Assembly: GCA_035478835.1 (NCBI GenBank)
Contig: DATIJH010000002.1
Span: 1 to 64,000, forward strand
Length of the DNA stretch: 64,000 nt
Source of the DNA: DATASD01 sp035478835
Lineage (GTDB): Bacteria > Patescibacteriota > Saccharimonadia > Saccharimonadales > UBA4665
Reading direction: 5' to 3'
Shown: positions 17,541 to 25,836 of the stretch, one piece after another
How positions within the stretch are numbered: the stretch's first letter is position 1
Layout of the letters: the number at the start of each line of letters is the position of its first letter
Notes under the pieces: generated by a model
The model's database searches: none
Seen by the model: the letters and a program-made list of their open reading frames with translations, nothing else
Told to the model about the DNA's origin: nothing
Made by a program: the position numbers and the translations under genes

Positions 17541-17645
17541 CTACCACCACGGTTCGGCAACGTCGATTTTACCGGCCATAAGCATCTCGAGCTCGTCGTC
17601 GGTCTGGACCTCATCTGTTAGAATTGCTGTAATTACGCTATCCAT
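17541..17645 (-). CDS. 34-residue peptide with double-glycine-type leader and Trp-Trp C-terminus (candidate signal peptide)
   Basis: ATG 17645 lies 15 nt after the response-regulator stop and has a strong purine-rich site (AAGGGGG, 5 nt spacing), the same type as before pgk. The peptide begins MDSVITAILTDEV and continues QTDDELEMLMAG, then KIDVAEPWW and stop. The run TDDELEMLMAG fits the double-glycine leader pattern (E at -8, L at -7, L at -4, A at -2, G at -1), leaving a nine-residue core KIDVAEPWW. Its place between regulator and kinase, with an isoprenoid-synthase-like gene downstream, suggests a pheromone precursor, possibly prenylated on Trp as in ComX. No C39-type exporter gene is in the window. 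Expression and processing are inferred only. Confidence 0.55.
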   Translation of the reverse strand: MDSVITAILTDEVQTDDELEMLMAGKIDVAEPWW

Positions 17646-17660
17646 AGCGCCCCCTTATGG

Positions 17661-18332
17661 TTATTTATCATCAATCGTATAGCCGATGCCATACGCGGTC
17701 TTTATGAGCGGCACATCGAATGGGCGGTCCACTTTGTCGCGCAAATGCTTAATATGCACGTCAACAGTGTTGTGCCAGCTGTCCTTGCCGGCTTCCCAGA
17801 CATGGTTGAAAATCATTGGACGAGTGACTGCCCGGCCGCTGTTGCGGACGAGGTACTCTAAAATATCAAATTCTTTGCGCCGGAGCGTAATGTCCTGGCC
17901 TGCGCGCGAAACTCTGCGCCGGTACGGATCAATACTAAGGTCGCGGACGTTGAGCGTGCCGTCGGTGTAACTGAGCGGCCGCCGCCGCAGCAGGGCCTTG
18001 ATGCGGGCACGGAGCTCTACCAGCGCGAACGGCTTCATGAGGTAGTCGTCGGCGCCGCCATTTAGTAAGTCAACGCGGCTGCGCACATCACTCGTGGCGG
18101 TCAACACCATAATTGGCGTGGTGACGCCGGCACTGCGGATCTGCGTACAGACTTTTTCGCCTGGTGCGTCCGGCAGTCCAAGGTCGAGGAGGATGATATC
18201 GTTCTCGGCGTGCGTGGCCTGATACAAACCCTCTTCGGCAGTGGCAGCGGTGTCAATTACGAACTCCCGGCCAAAAAATTCCTTCATATTGCGAGTCAAG
18301 GCTTTATTGTCGTCAACAATTAATAGTTTCAT
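17661..18332 (-). CDS. OmpR/PhoB-family response regulator
   Basis: This is a 223-residue protein of standard length. The receiver domain (1-~115) starts MKLLIVDDNKAL with the acidic pair, has the phospho-acceptor Asp in DIILLDLGLPD, Thr in MVLTATSD and Lys in YLMKPFALVELRARI. The C-terminal winged helix (~125-220) has LRRKEFDILEYLVRNSGR and the recognition region NTVDVHIKHLRDKVD followed by IKTAYGIGYTI. It heads the minus-strand operon regulator-peptide-kinase-isoprenoid enzyme. Standard ComA of Bacillus is NarL-type, so this regulator differs from the canonical ComQXPA partner. A TTTAAT lies about 8 nt before the ATG and no clear ribosome-binding site is seen. Confidence 0.95.
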   Translation of the reverse strand: MKLLIVDDNKALTRNMKEFFGREFVIDTAATAEEGLYQATHAENDIILLDLGLPDAPGEKVCTQIRSAGVTTPIMVLTATSDVRSRVDLLNGGADDYLMKPFALVELRARIKALLRRRPLSYTDGTLNVRDLSIDPYRRRVSRAGQDITLRRKEFDILEYLVRNSGRAVTRPMIFNHVWEAGKDSWHNTVDVHIKHLRDKVDRPFDVPLIKTAYGIGYTIDDK

Positions 18333-18473
18333 TGTGTAATATTAAATTTTAAAAGGCTCCCTTCTATCGTACCAGTAGTAATGTTAAATAGTCATTAAAT
18401 TTTTCATAGCGAACCAGAAAACGTATGCTTTCTGTTTAGAATGAAGGCCGGAGGTCGCATACGCGGCGGGTTT

Positions 18474-20162
18474 TTAGGCTGCGCCGTGTTCGGATATACG
18501 GAACTTGTTTGGCAGCAGCAGGCTGAGCCCACAGATCACAAAGAGTAACAGAATGGTGTAAACCACGCCCCAGCGGAAGGCGACCGCAAAGTTTTGCGCA
18601 TTGGCTTGTTTGACGCCGTCTGTAATGGCTGCGCTGATTTTTTGACTTGCAACGCCTGGAGTATCGTCTGATTGGCAGCTCGGAGGTATGACGTTCGCAT
18701 CTTTTTCGGTGATGCGGTCATGGTAGCAGGTTTGCGCCTGAGCGATGATGGCATCCTGCGCCTGCGCCGGAACATGCAGTGCCGTAAGCTGGCTGTGCAG
18801 CTTTGGTGTTGCTACGCTAAAACTTTGTACGGCGCCGCGGTCCAACTGGCCAAAGAATATGACGCCAATAACCGCAATACCAACGGCGGCCCCGACTTGC
18901 TGAATAGCGCTCAAGATGCCCGAGGCTGAACCGGCGTGACTCGGATCAACATCCTGCAAAGCGACCGAAAAGATAGGCACCATAATAAGCGACAAGCCAA
19001 TACCGAGCAGCAGTAAGCCTGGCGTGAACTCCCAAGGGCTCATCCGTACGCCCCAATGCGTCAACGCCCATGCGGCGTAGGCAAGACCACTCGTAAAGAT
19101 AATGGCACCGATGCCGATAACCGAGCGCCCAAACTTTATCAGTAACTTTTGGGCGAGCACGGTAAAGCCAAGCGTCATACCGACTGCCGTTGGTACGCCG
19201 GTCAACGCAGCCTTGAGCGGGCTGTAGCCGAGCCCAACCTGCATCACCAGCGTAATAGTCAGGAAGTATCCAACCATAGAAGCCTGCACGATAATGTTTA
19301 AGAGCAGACCGGTTGCAAAAGTGCGAATGCGGAACAGCGCGGGCACGATCAGCGCCGAGTGATCGCGTTTGTCTTTGCGTATCTCGTACCAGCCAAAGAT
19401 GGCCAGCGCCGGAATCGCCGCCGCCAAAGTAACGATCGTCCAAACCGGCCAGTCCAGATCACGACCTTCAATCAGCGGAAAAACAAGCAAACTCAGCGCC
19501 ACAACAATAAGTACCGTCCCCTTAATATCGATATGCAGGGGGTGCTCCGACTTGTTGTTCGGCAAATATTTAATACCGGCCAGCAGCGCAAAAATACCAA
19601 CAGGCAGGTTGATAAGAAAGATCGGGCGCCAGTCCAGGTTAAAAATGTTGGCTTTAATGAGCAAACCACCGATGATCGGCCCCAGCGACGCCGCAAGCCC
19701 TCCGAGCATGCCGAACATGCCCATTACGCCGGCGCGCTCTTTGGCGTTGTACATCACCTGCATGAGCGACATCACCTGCGGTACCATGAGCGCCGCCATA
19801 GAACCTTGCAGTAATCGTGCCCCTACCAAAAATTCTGGACTAGGCGAGATACCGGCCAGCAGCGAAGCAACAGAAAAGCCGGCAACACCGAACATGAAGA
19901 TCTTTTTATAGCCAAACACATCGCCCATGCGCCCACCGGTAATAAGCAGTAACGCAAAAGTAAGCGAGTACCCGGCGATAAGCCACTGGATGGTCGCATA
20001 GCTGGCGCCCAAGTTCGACTGGATCGAAGGAATGGCAATGTTGACAATGGTGGAGTCAAGCAAATCCATCACAAACGCAAACGCTACGATAAGCAACGCG
20101 ATTTTCTTTTGGGCGGCGCTGAAGGCACTGGAATGCCCTGCGTCAACTTGGTTCGTACTCAT
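18474..20162 (-). CDS. MFS drug:H+ antiporter, DHA2 (14-TMS, EmrB/QacA) type
   Basis: This is a 562-residue protein. ATG 20162 (MSTNQVDAGHSS) was chosen because the frame upstream of it is low-complexity spacer; AAGGACC lies 12 nt upstream. About 14 TM helices are visible. Family motifs include LDSTIVNIAIPSIQ in TM1 (motif D1), TGGRMGDVFGYKKIF (motif A) and the motif C-like GMLGGLAASLGPIIGGLL. DHA2 members export lipophilic drugs, dyes or lipids using the proton gradient. The acidic ~60-residue loop before the last helix carries two Cys (QTCYHDRITEKD, PPSCQSD) that could form an external disulfide. It is transcribed alone. Confidence 0.93.
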   Translation of the reverse strand: MSTNQVDAGHSSAFSAAQKKIALLIVAFAFVMDLLDSTIVNIAIPSIQSNLGASYATIQWLIAGYSLTFALLLITGGRMGDVFGYKKIFMFGVAGFSVASLLAGISPSPEFLVGARLLQGSMAALMVPQVMSLMQVMYNAKERAGVMGMFGMLGGLAASLGPIIGGLLIKANIFNLDWRPIFLINLPVGIFALLAGIKYLPNNKSEHPLHIDIKGTVLIVVALSLLVFPLIEGRDLDWPVWTIVTLAAAIPALAIFGWYEIRKDKRDHSALIVPALFRIRTFATGLLLNIIVQASMVGYFLTITLVMQVGLGYSPLKAALTGVPTAVGMTLGFTVLAQKLLIKFGRSVIGIGAIIFTSGLAYAAWALTHWGVRMSPWEFTPGLLLLGIGLSLIMVPIFSVALQDVDPSHAGSASGILSAIQQVGAAVGIAVIGVIFFGQLDRGAVQSFSVATPKLHSQLTALHVPAQAQDAIIAQAQTCYHDRITEKDANVIPPSCQSDDTPGVASQKISAAITDGVKQANAQNFAVAFRWGVVYTILLLFVICGLSLLLPNKFRISEHGAA

Positions 20163-20305
20163 TTTTCTTATGGTCCTTTTTCGGTTTCGTGATGATTGCT
20201 TTAACTTTACCACATTTTTTAGTTTCAGTACCATACCACATTGTAGGCATTTTGCGCCAATATGGGACATTAAATGATGCCTGCATACGGCTTGATTTTT
20301 GGAGT

Positions 20306-20328
20306 TAAGCATAAGTATAGTATGCTTA
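20306..20328. promoter_or_regulatory. 8-bp inverted repeat in the promoter region of the 20356 gene
   Basis: TAAGCATA (20306-20313) and TATGCTTA (20321-20328) are exact inverted copies separated by 7 nt, 27 nt before the ATG and overlapping candidate -10 sequences (TATAGT). The spacing of about one and a half helical turns fits a dimeric repressor or activator site. The cognate regulator is unknown. Confidence 0.4.
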
Positions 20329-20355
20329 TAGTAGTAAACTAAGGAACAAACACGT

Positions 20356-21381
20356 ATGGCACGCTTACCAATACCTGGATCTGATAACGGTACGTGGGGC
20401 ACTGTCCTGAATGACTTTTTGGCCGTCGAGCACAACAGTGACGGCACGCTTAAGTCGAGCGGCACAATCAGCACAAAAGCCAATGATAGCGCCGTTGTGC
20501 ACAATACAGGCGACGAAAACGTTGCCGGCATAAAAACGTTTGCCTCGTCACCGGTGGTCCCGACGCCGACTACCAGCACCCAAGCAGCCAACAAAACATA
20601 TGTTGATAGCGTAGCCTCCAGCGGTGCGCCTGACGCTACGACCAGTACAAAGGGTATTTTGCAGCTTGCCGGCGATTTGGCGGGCACGGCCACCAGCCCG
20701 TCTGTTGCCAAAGTGAACGGTGTAGCGGTAAGCGGTGTGGCCGGCAGCGGCTTGGTATTGACCGCTTCAAGCAGTTCGGCCGCCAGCTGGACGGCACTGC
20801 CGCGACTCGATCAGGTTACCGCCCCAACGGCAAGCGTTAGTCTTAACTCGCAAAAAATAATCAACTTGGCAAATGGCACGGCCGCAACTGATGCCGCCGC
20901 GTTCGGCCAAATTCCGGTGGCCGGCACCACGGCCGGCACGTATGCGGCCGGCAATGATTCGCGCATTACGGGCGCCGAGCAAACCGCTAACAAGGGTGCG
21001 GCCAATGGCTATGCGCCGCTCAACAGCAGCAGCAAAGTGCCCACGGCTAACCTGCCGCTCGTTTTTCCGCCGGTTACCCTTACCGATGCCGCTACAATCG
21101 CCACGGACGCCAGCCAAAGCAACCAGTTCCGCGTAACACTCGGCGGCAACCGAACACTCGGCAATCCTACCAACCCAACTGACGGGCAAAAGGTGATGTG
21201 GGAAATTATTCAGGATGGCACCGGCTCGCGTACCCTTACACTCGACACGGCTTTTGCACTCGGCACCGATATATCCTCGATTACGTTAACGACAACAGCA
21301 GGCAAGCGTGACTTTTTGGGCGCTGTCTACAATAGCGGTACCAGCAAGTGGTACGTAATTGCATTTGTAAAGGGTTACTAA
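20356..21381 (+). CDS. Tail-fibre-like surface protein with LP-PG-D-G-WG-LNDFL module
   Basis: This is a 341-residue protein with AAGGAACAAAC upstream of ATG 20356. The N-terminal module (LPIPGSDNGTWGTVLNDFL, HNSDGTLK) repeats that of 4980-5315. The rest has phage-tail-fibre-like strings (GIKTFASSPVVPTPTT, STKGILQLAGDLAGTATSP, SLNSQKIINLANGTAATDAA) and a C-terminal beta-sandwich rich in Thr (GSRTLTLDTAFALG). No signal peptide is visible. The gene is followed after 1 nt by 21383-22093, so the pair is an operon equivalent to the 4980-8436 locus. Attachment-fibre function is inferred from this resemblance; there is no other phage gene nearby. Confidence 0.7.
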   Translation: MARLPIPGSDNGTWGTVLNDFLAVEHNSDGTLKSSGTISTKANDSAVVHNTGDENVAGIKTFASSPVVPTPTTSTQAANKTYVDSVASSGAPDATTSTKGILQLAGDLAGTATSPSVAKVNGVAVSGVAGSGLVLTASSSSAASWTALPRLDQVTAPTASVSLNSQKIINLANGTAATDAAAFGQIPVAGTTAGTYAAGNDSRITGAEQTANKGAANGYAPLNSSSKVPTANLPLVFPPVTLTDAATIATDASQSNQFRVTLGGNRTLGNPTNPTDGQKVMWEIIQDGTGSRTLTLDTAFALGTDISSITLTTTAGKRDFLGAVYNSGTSKWYVIAFVKGY

Positions 21382-21382
21382 T

Positions 21383-22093
21383 ATGCCAACGCTTGTTGCG
21401 AGCTATTTTGCCGCATCATCTACAGCCGGTGATTCGACCTCGTTGGCGACTACAGCATTCACACCTGCTAATGGCGAGGTTATTGTAGTTAAAGCAACCA
21501 CCTGGGACACGGGCACCGCGAGCGGAACCCCAAGCGGCGGCGGCTTGACGTACACGCGGCAAGCCACGGCTGCGCCCGGAGGATTTAACGGATATGTGAC
21601 TATTTTTACCACGGTAGTTTCGGGCTCGCCAGGATCAATGACGGTTACACTTTCGCCTCCCGCGGCGAGCTCTTATCATGCGATGGTCGTCGAGCGCTGG
21701 TCCAACGCCCAGCTGGCTGCTACGCCAGCCGTCAGCAGTCCGATTACCGGCAATAGCACGGATGCGCTGGCAACCATTACAACAACGGCTGCTAACTCTA
21801 TCGTAACCTGGGCTGACGTAGATGAAACGAGCCAAAACCCTGATCCTGGCACCGGTGGCGGTCACACGTATCGGTCGGGCGCTATCGAAGATGGCCTGGC
21901 GGACGGCCATCAGAGTAGTGCCAGCGTGCAGTACTTTGCTTACCAAACCGCGGCCAGTGCTGGCTCGCAAACCATTGGTTTGCTAACGCCTACTGCTCAA
22001 AAATGGACTATGATCGGGATTGAGGTGCAGGATGCGAGTGGCGGTGGCCCCAGCACGCCGCCCGGTGCCGCCTTTATGTCATTCTTCCGGTAA
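21383..22093 (+). CDS. Beta-rich surface protein, partner of the tail-fibre-like gene
   Basis: This is a 236-residue, Thr/Ser/Gly-rich protein with no membrane segment. Its pattern (TLVASYFAASSTAGDSTSLA, GGGLTYTRQATA, AMVVERWSNAQLAATP) resembles the N-terminal sandwich of 6157-8436, which likewise sits last in its operon. A Gly-Pro linker and a hydrophobic end (GAAFMSFFR) close the protein. It starts 1 nt after the previous stop. Probably a secreted structural or binding protein; no enzymatic motif is seen. Confidence 0.6.
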   Translation: MPTLVASYFAASSTAGDSTSLATTAFTPANGEVIVVKATTWDTGTASGTPSGGGLTYTRQATAAPGGFNGYVTIFTTVVSGSPGSMTVTLSPPAASSYHAMVVERWSNAQLAATPAVSSPITGNSTDALATITTTAANSIVTWADVDETSQNPDPGTGGGHTYRSGAIEDGLADGHQSSASVQYFAYQTAASAGSQTIGLLTPTAQKWTMIGIEVQDASGGGPSTPPGAAFMSFFR

Positions 22094-22115
22094 CCAAGCC
22101 AGAAACCGCTTAAGC

Positions 22116-22144
22116 TTGACAATTTAGCACACTAATGTTAAAAT
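22116..22144 (+). promoter_or_regulatory. Sigma70-type promoter of the 22154 gene
   Basis: TTGACA (22116-22121), a 17 nt spacer, then TAAAAT (22139-22144). The start codon is only 9 nt past the -10 box, so the transcript would have almost no 5' leader. Confidence 0.75.
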
Positions 22145-22153
22145 GTTTACATC

Positions 22154-22801
22154 ATGGGCCGCCATGCACTACCCCCAGAATCCCCTCGCACTACCGTATC
22201 GACTGCACCGAGAAGCGAGACTGCCGCGCGCATTGGTGAAGCTTTTGCGCGGTCTGTCGTGGGCGAAGCCCCGCGTCATAGCTGGATTGCACTCGGCAGT
22301 AAAGCTATTTCCGTTGCCGACCTTCTGCAAAAATACGGCAACCCCACGGCTGAGACGGGCACCGAACATATTGCAGCCCCCACGCAGCAAATCAGTCAAG
22401 AAATTGCTCCTGTCGAACCTCATACAATGCGGCTCGAAGCGCAAAAAACGGTGCCTGTAAAAGTCGCGGCCATCGAACCGGCGTCCACAGAGCCTTCGGA
22501 ATTCTTGTCCGTCTCCTCGTCTTACAATGAAACGCCACAAGAAGTGGAACCTCTGGCTCTTATATCTGACTTTCCGTCGGCCGAGCAACACATGAAGGAA
22601 TTACCGTTACTGACGCACGACATCGAACAATGGGCGACCAGTTACTCGGGTGCCAACGACCAAGAAACGGTCGAAAGTTGGCGACTCATGACGGCTGAAG
22701 CAGAGCTTATCGTTGGCGAGCTCGTCGTGGGCAGTGTAGCGAGTGTCGATACTGGCATCGACACTATTCCGCCTATCACTTTGCCCTTAGTTCACGCTTA
22801 G
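22154..22801 (+). CDS. Hypothetical acidic protein
   Basis: This is a 215-residue protein of unrecognised family. It begins with a basic Ser/Pro-rich stretch (RHALPPESPRTTVSTAPRSE), then a low-complexity Pro/Glu-rich middle, and a more ordered acidic C-terminal ~80 residues (HMKELPLLTHDIEQWATSYS, ETVESWRLMTAEAELIVGEL). No TM helix or signal peptide is present. It has a near-consensus promoter directly upstream, and its stop overlaps the zwf stop on the other strand by 4 nt. It is real by promoter and codon pattern, but no function can be assigned. Confidence 0.6.
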   Translation: MGRHALPPESPRTTVSTAPRSETAARIGEAFARSVVGEAPRHSWIALGSKAISVADLLQKYGNPTAETGTEHIAAPTQQISQEIAPVEPHTMRLEAQKTVPVKVAAIEPASTEPSEFLSVSSSYNETPQEVEPLALISDFPSAEQHMKELPLLTHDIEQWATSYSGANDQETVESWRLMTAEAELIVGELVVGSVASVDTGIDTIPPITLPLVHA

Positions 22802-24243
22802 TCTTGTTGTTTGCCGTTCATTTTCATGAGCCGCTCAATCGCGTTAGGGCCGTCGCTGCCTTTGGCATATAACTCTAGGCCTTCGTCGTTTTTTTCCCAC
22901 TCGTGGATGACGTTTTCGAGGATGCGCCAGCTAGTTAAAACTTCGTCACTGGTGGCGAATAACGTTTTGTCGCCGCGAAAGGCGTCCATGAGCACGCGCT
23001 CGTAGGCGTCGGGCTGATCATCGCCCGCGAAAGCGCTGGTGTAGCTGAAATCCATGGTTACGGGCTCGACTTCGTCGGTAAAGCCCGGTTTTTTGGCGAG
23101 TAGCTGCAGCGAAATGCCTTCGTCCGGCTGAATGCGGATGGTCAGGACGTTGTCGCCGGTCAAATGGCCGCTATCGGTAAAAACCAGTACGATGGTGGCG
23201 AGCTTTTCACGCAGCGCTTTACCGGTTTTGAGCACGACAGGCACATTGCGCCAGCGCTGGCTGTCGATACGCAGGCGGACGGCGGCGTAGGTTTCGACGT
23301 TTGATTTTTGGTTGTCGACCTCGCGGCGGTAGCTCTTGTACTGCCCGCGGACCGTTTGGCCCATGACTTTATTGGGTGCGATCGGCAGGATGTCTTGTAA
23401 AAGCGCCAGTTTTTGGCGGTGGATGGCCGCGCTGGTGAGTGCCGACGGTTCGTCCATGGTGACAAGGGCGAGCAGCTGCAAGAGGTGGCTTTGGACAAAG
23501 TCGCGCAGCGCGCCGGTTTGTTCGTAAAAGGCGACGCGGCCTTCGATGTCAATTGATTCGCTGGCGGTGATGGTGATGCTTTTGATTGAGCTGTTGTCCC
23601 ACACGCGCCGGAAAATCGGATTTTGGAACCGGAAATTCAGGATGTTCTGGGCGGTTTCTTTGGCCAGGTAATGATCAATGCGGTAAATCTGCTCTTCGCT
23701 AAAGTGTTTGCCAAGCGCGGTAATGAGCTCTTTGGCAGACGCAAGGTTGTAACCAAACGGTTTTTCAATAAGCAGTCGCGCGCCGCCGGTGCCGTGCGGA
23801 CAGGCTTTGTTGAGGCCGCCTTTGCCGAGCTGCGCCACAACCGGCTCAAATGTTTGCGACGGAACGGCGAGGTAAAAAAGGCGATTCATGCACATGCCCA
23901 TCTCGGTTTCGATATCGTCGAGCCGCTTCCGCAAACGCACGTATTCATCTGGCGCCAGCAGATCCATTTGAACGAGCTCAATATGGCGGCCGAGCGCCTC
24001 AAGCGCCGATTTGTCTACCCGGCCCCCGCTGGCGGCTAGGCTGTCGTGCAATGTTTTAAGGAGCGCTGGCACGGTTATACCGCGCCGGCTCACGCCCACA
24101 ATGCGGAACTGTTCCGGCAAAAGCGACTGTTTGCATAAGTGGTACAACGCCGGTAAAAGTTTGCGGCGCGCAAGATCGCCGGTGATGCCGAAGATCACGA
24201 GCGTGGAGGGTTCGATTGGTGGAATGGTTATGTGTTTTGCCAT
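22798..24243 (-). CDS. zwf: Glucose-6-phosphate 1-dehydrogenase
   Basis: This is a 481-residue protein of usual length. It converts glucose 6-phosphate to 6-phosphogluconolactone with NADP+, the first oxidative pentose phosphate step. The nucleotide-binding motif FGITGDLARRKLLPALYHL is at residues 18-36. The active-site RIDHYLAKE with catalytic His is near residue 195, and the substrate-contact region GRVAFYEQTGALRDFVQSHL follows. It is the last gene of the operon 25837-25143-24247-22798, starting 3 nt after gnd ends. Together the three enzymes would give ribulose 5-phosphate and reducing equivalents. Confidence 0.97.
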   Translation of the reverse strand: MAKHITIPPIEPSTLVIFGITGDLARRKLLPALYHLCKQSLLPEQFRIVGVSRRGITVPALLKTLHDSLAASGGRVDKSALEALGRHIELVQMDLLAPDEYVRLRKRLDDIETEMGMCMNRLFYLAVPSQTFEPVVAQLGKGGLNKACPHGTGGARLLIEKPFGYNLASAKELITALGKHFSEEQIYRIDHYLAKETAQNILNFRFQNPIFRRVWDNSSIKSITITASESIDIEGRVAFYEQTGALRDFVQSHLLQLLALVTMDEPSALTSAAIHRQKLALLQDILPIAPNKVMGQTVRGQYKSYRREVDNQKSNVETYAAVRLRIDSQRWRNVPVVLKTGKALREKLATIVLVFTDSGHLTGDNVLTIRIQPDEGISLQLLAKKPGFTDEVEPVTMDFSYTSAFAGDDQPDAYERVLMDAFRGDKTLFATSDEVLTSWRILENVIHEWEKNDEGLELYAKGSDGPNAIERLMKMNGKQQD

Positions 24244-24246
24244 ACT

Positions 24247-25146
24247 TTACTTGTTAAGTTTGTGGCCGCCGAAAGCGTGGCGCATGGCGGCGAGAACCTT
24301 GGTTGCAAAATTGATCTGGCCTTGCTCGCTGGCGCGGCGTACGTCGAGCGCGATTTGAACAGCCGGTAATTTCATCTGTTGGGCGCGGGCCGTTTCGAGT
24401 GCCCAGCGCGCTTCGCCGGATTCGGCTACAAAGCCCTCGACGCCGGAAAGTTCGGGGTTCGCGGCAAAAATCTGTGCGCTTAAGCTGTTTAAATTGCTGG
24501 CGATAATGCTGCCGTGCTGCCAAACATTGGCGATTAAACCAAGGTCCAGACCGGGATAATCGGCACCTTCTTTTAATAATCGAAAGCCTTCGGCGTAGGA
24601 TTCCATCATGCCGTATTCAATGGCGTTGTGGACCATTTTTATGTAGTGGCCGGCGCCGTGTGTGCCAAAGTACTGATAGCCTTCGGACTGGGCCAGTGCC
24701 TGGATGATCGGCTCAACCGTGGCGAAGGCGACTTTGTCGCCGCCGACCATCATTGAAAAGCCGTTTTTAAGACCCAAAATGCCGCCACTCGTGCCGACGT
24801 CTATAAGTTCTACGCCGGCCATGGCGCAGCGCTCGGCGCGCTTTCGGGTAAGACGGAAGTCGGAGTTGCCGCCATCGATAATGATGCTGCCGTGCGGCAA
24901 AATGGTAAGCAGTGCATCAATCTCGCTGTCCACAAATTGCGCCGGAATCATAAGCCACACGACGGCCGGGGCGGGCAGTGCGGCAACCAGCGCGTCGCGG
25001 TCAGCTGCGGCTATGGCGCCGCGCTCGGCTGCAGCCGCAACTGCTGCCTGATCAAGATCGGTCACCACGACTTCGTGCTTGGCTTTTTGCAGGCGCGCCA
25101 CCATTTGCGCGCCCATTTTCCCAAGCCCGATAAAGCCGATTTTCAC
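24247..25146 (-). CDS. gnd: 6-phosphogluconate dehydrogenase (decarboxylating), short form
   Basis: This is a 299-residue protein, the length of the short YqeC/GndA-type enzymes rather than the ~470-residue classical form. It oxidatively decarboxylates 6-phosphogluconate to ribulose 5-phosphate. Visible motifs are the Rossmann start MKIGFIGLGKMGAQMVARL, the substrate-binding IDGGNSDFRLTRKRAE and DVGTSGGILGLKNGFSMMVGG, and the catalytic Lys region GAGHYIKMVHNAIEYGMMES. The Asp after the second strand (VVTDLDQAA) rather than Arg suggests NAD+ preference; this is an inference. Its start overlaps the pgl stop by 4 nt. Confidence 0.95.
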   Translation of the reverse strand: MKIGFIGLGKMGAQMVARLQKAKHEVVVTDLDQAAVAAAAERGAIAAADRDALVAALPAPAVVWLMIPAQFVDSEIDALLTILPHGSIIIDGGNSDFRLTRKRAERCAMAGVELIDVGTSGGILGLKNGFSMMVGGDKVAFATVEPIIQALAQSEGYQYFGTHGAGHYIKMVHNAIEYGMMESYAEGFRLLKEGADYPGLDLGLIANVWQHGSIIASNLNSLSAQIFAANPELSGVEGFVAESGEARWALETARAQQMKLPAVQIALDVRRASEQGQINFATKVLAAMRHAFGGHKLNK

Positions 25147-25805
25147 CGTACGTCTCCTATTTGGTCGTTGTATAGCCAGATTTCAGGGATTTGTTTGAGC
25201 AGTTGTGCGGGCTCGGCCACCGGGGATTTGTCGATTTGCAGCCCCTGGAGCGCATTACGCTTATCGGCGCCTATTGCATAAACAATCGCCGCTTTGAGGT
25301 GCGTAATAGCGGCAGGCGTGATGGTGATGCGCCAAAAGTCCGGCCCGTGGTAGCCGGTCACGAGTGCGCTGCCGGCCTGGAACGCGGCGCTGTTTGGCAG
25401 AATGCCGGCAGTGTGGCCATCGGCGCCAATGCCAAACAGTCCGACAACGAGGCCAGACTGCTGGTATGCCGCCACCATAGCAGCTTGATAATCGTAAACA
25501 GTGTCGGTAAAGCTTTTGCCGGTCAGCATCGGCAGGCAATGGAATTTCTTGTCATCAAACCCGGCATCCAATAATTTTTTCCAATTACTGTCGGCGTGGC
25601 CAACGGCACCGTAACGCTCGTCGACCTGCATGACCGTAAGCTTGTCGCTCAGCGTAATGTGTTTTTGGGCTTCGACTGCAATTTGTGCCGCCGATCCGCC
25701 CGAAACCAGCCATGTTACCCGCTGGCCATGCGCCAGAACACTGTTAATAATCGCCGCCAACTTCTGCGCGGCTGCCGTCCCCTCGCTTACTCGTACAAAA
25801 TGCAT
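25143..25805 (-). CDS. pgl: 6-phosphogluconolactonase
   Basis: This is a 220-residue protein. ATG 25805 (MHFVRVSEGTAA) was chosen to give the usual family start; the longer frame runs into the upstream membrane gene. Motifs of the DevB/NagB-like fold are VTWLVSGGSAAQIAVEA, the substrate-binding VMQVDERYGAVGHADSNWK, and GLFGIGADGHTAGILPNS with the catalytic His. It hydrolyses the lactone made by Zwf. It overlaps gnd by 4 nt and lies 31 nt after the four-TM gene in the same operon. Confidence 0.92.
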   Translation of the reverse strand: MHFVRVSEGTAAAQKLAAIINSVLAHGQRVTWLVSGGSAAQIAVEAQKHITLSDKLTVMQVDERYGAVGHADSNWKKLLDAGFDDKKFHCLPMLTGKSFTDTVYDYQAAMVAAYQQSGLVVGLFGIGADGHTAGILPNSAAFQAGSALVTGYHGPDFWRITITPAAITHLKAAIVYAIGADKRNALQGLQIDKSPVAEPAQLLKQIPEIWLYNDQIGDVR

Positions 25806-25836
25806 AGGCTTATCGTACCACTTTTTGCGCGGCCAG

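Noticed and set aside
20163..20711. Upstream extension of the MFS frame to 745 codons
   Set aside because: The extra N-terminal part resembles translated spacer, covers the opposite-strand promoter and inverted repeat, and the family start fits ATG 20162.
4980..22093. Interpretation of the tail-fibre-like genes as a prophage
   Set aside because: No capsid, terminase, portal, integrase or lysis genes lie between or around them; base composition matches the chromosome.
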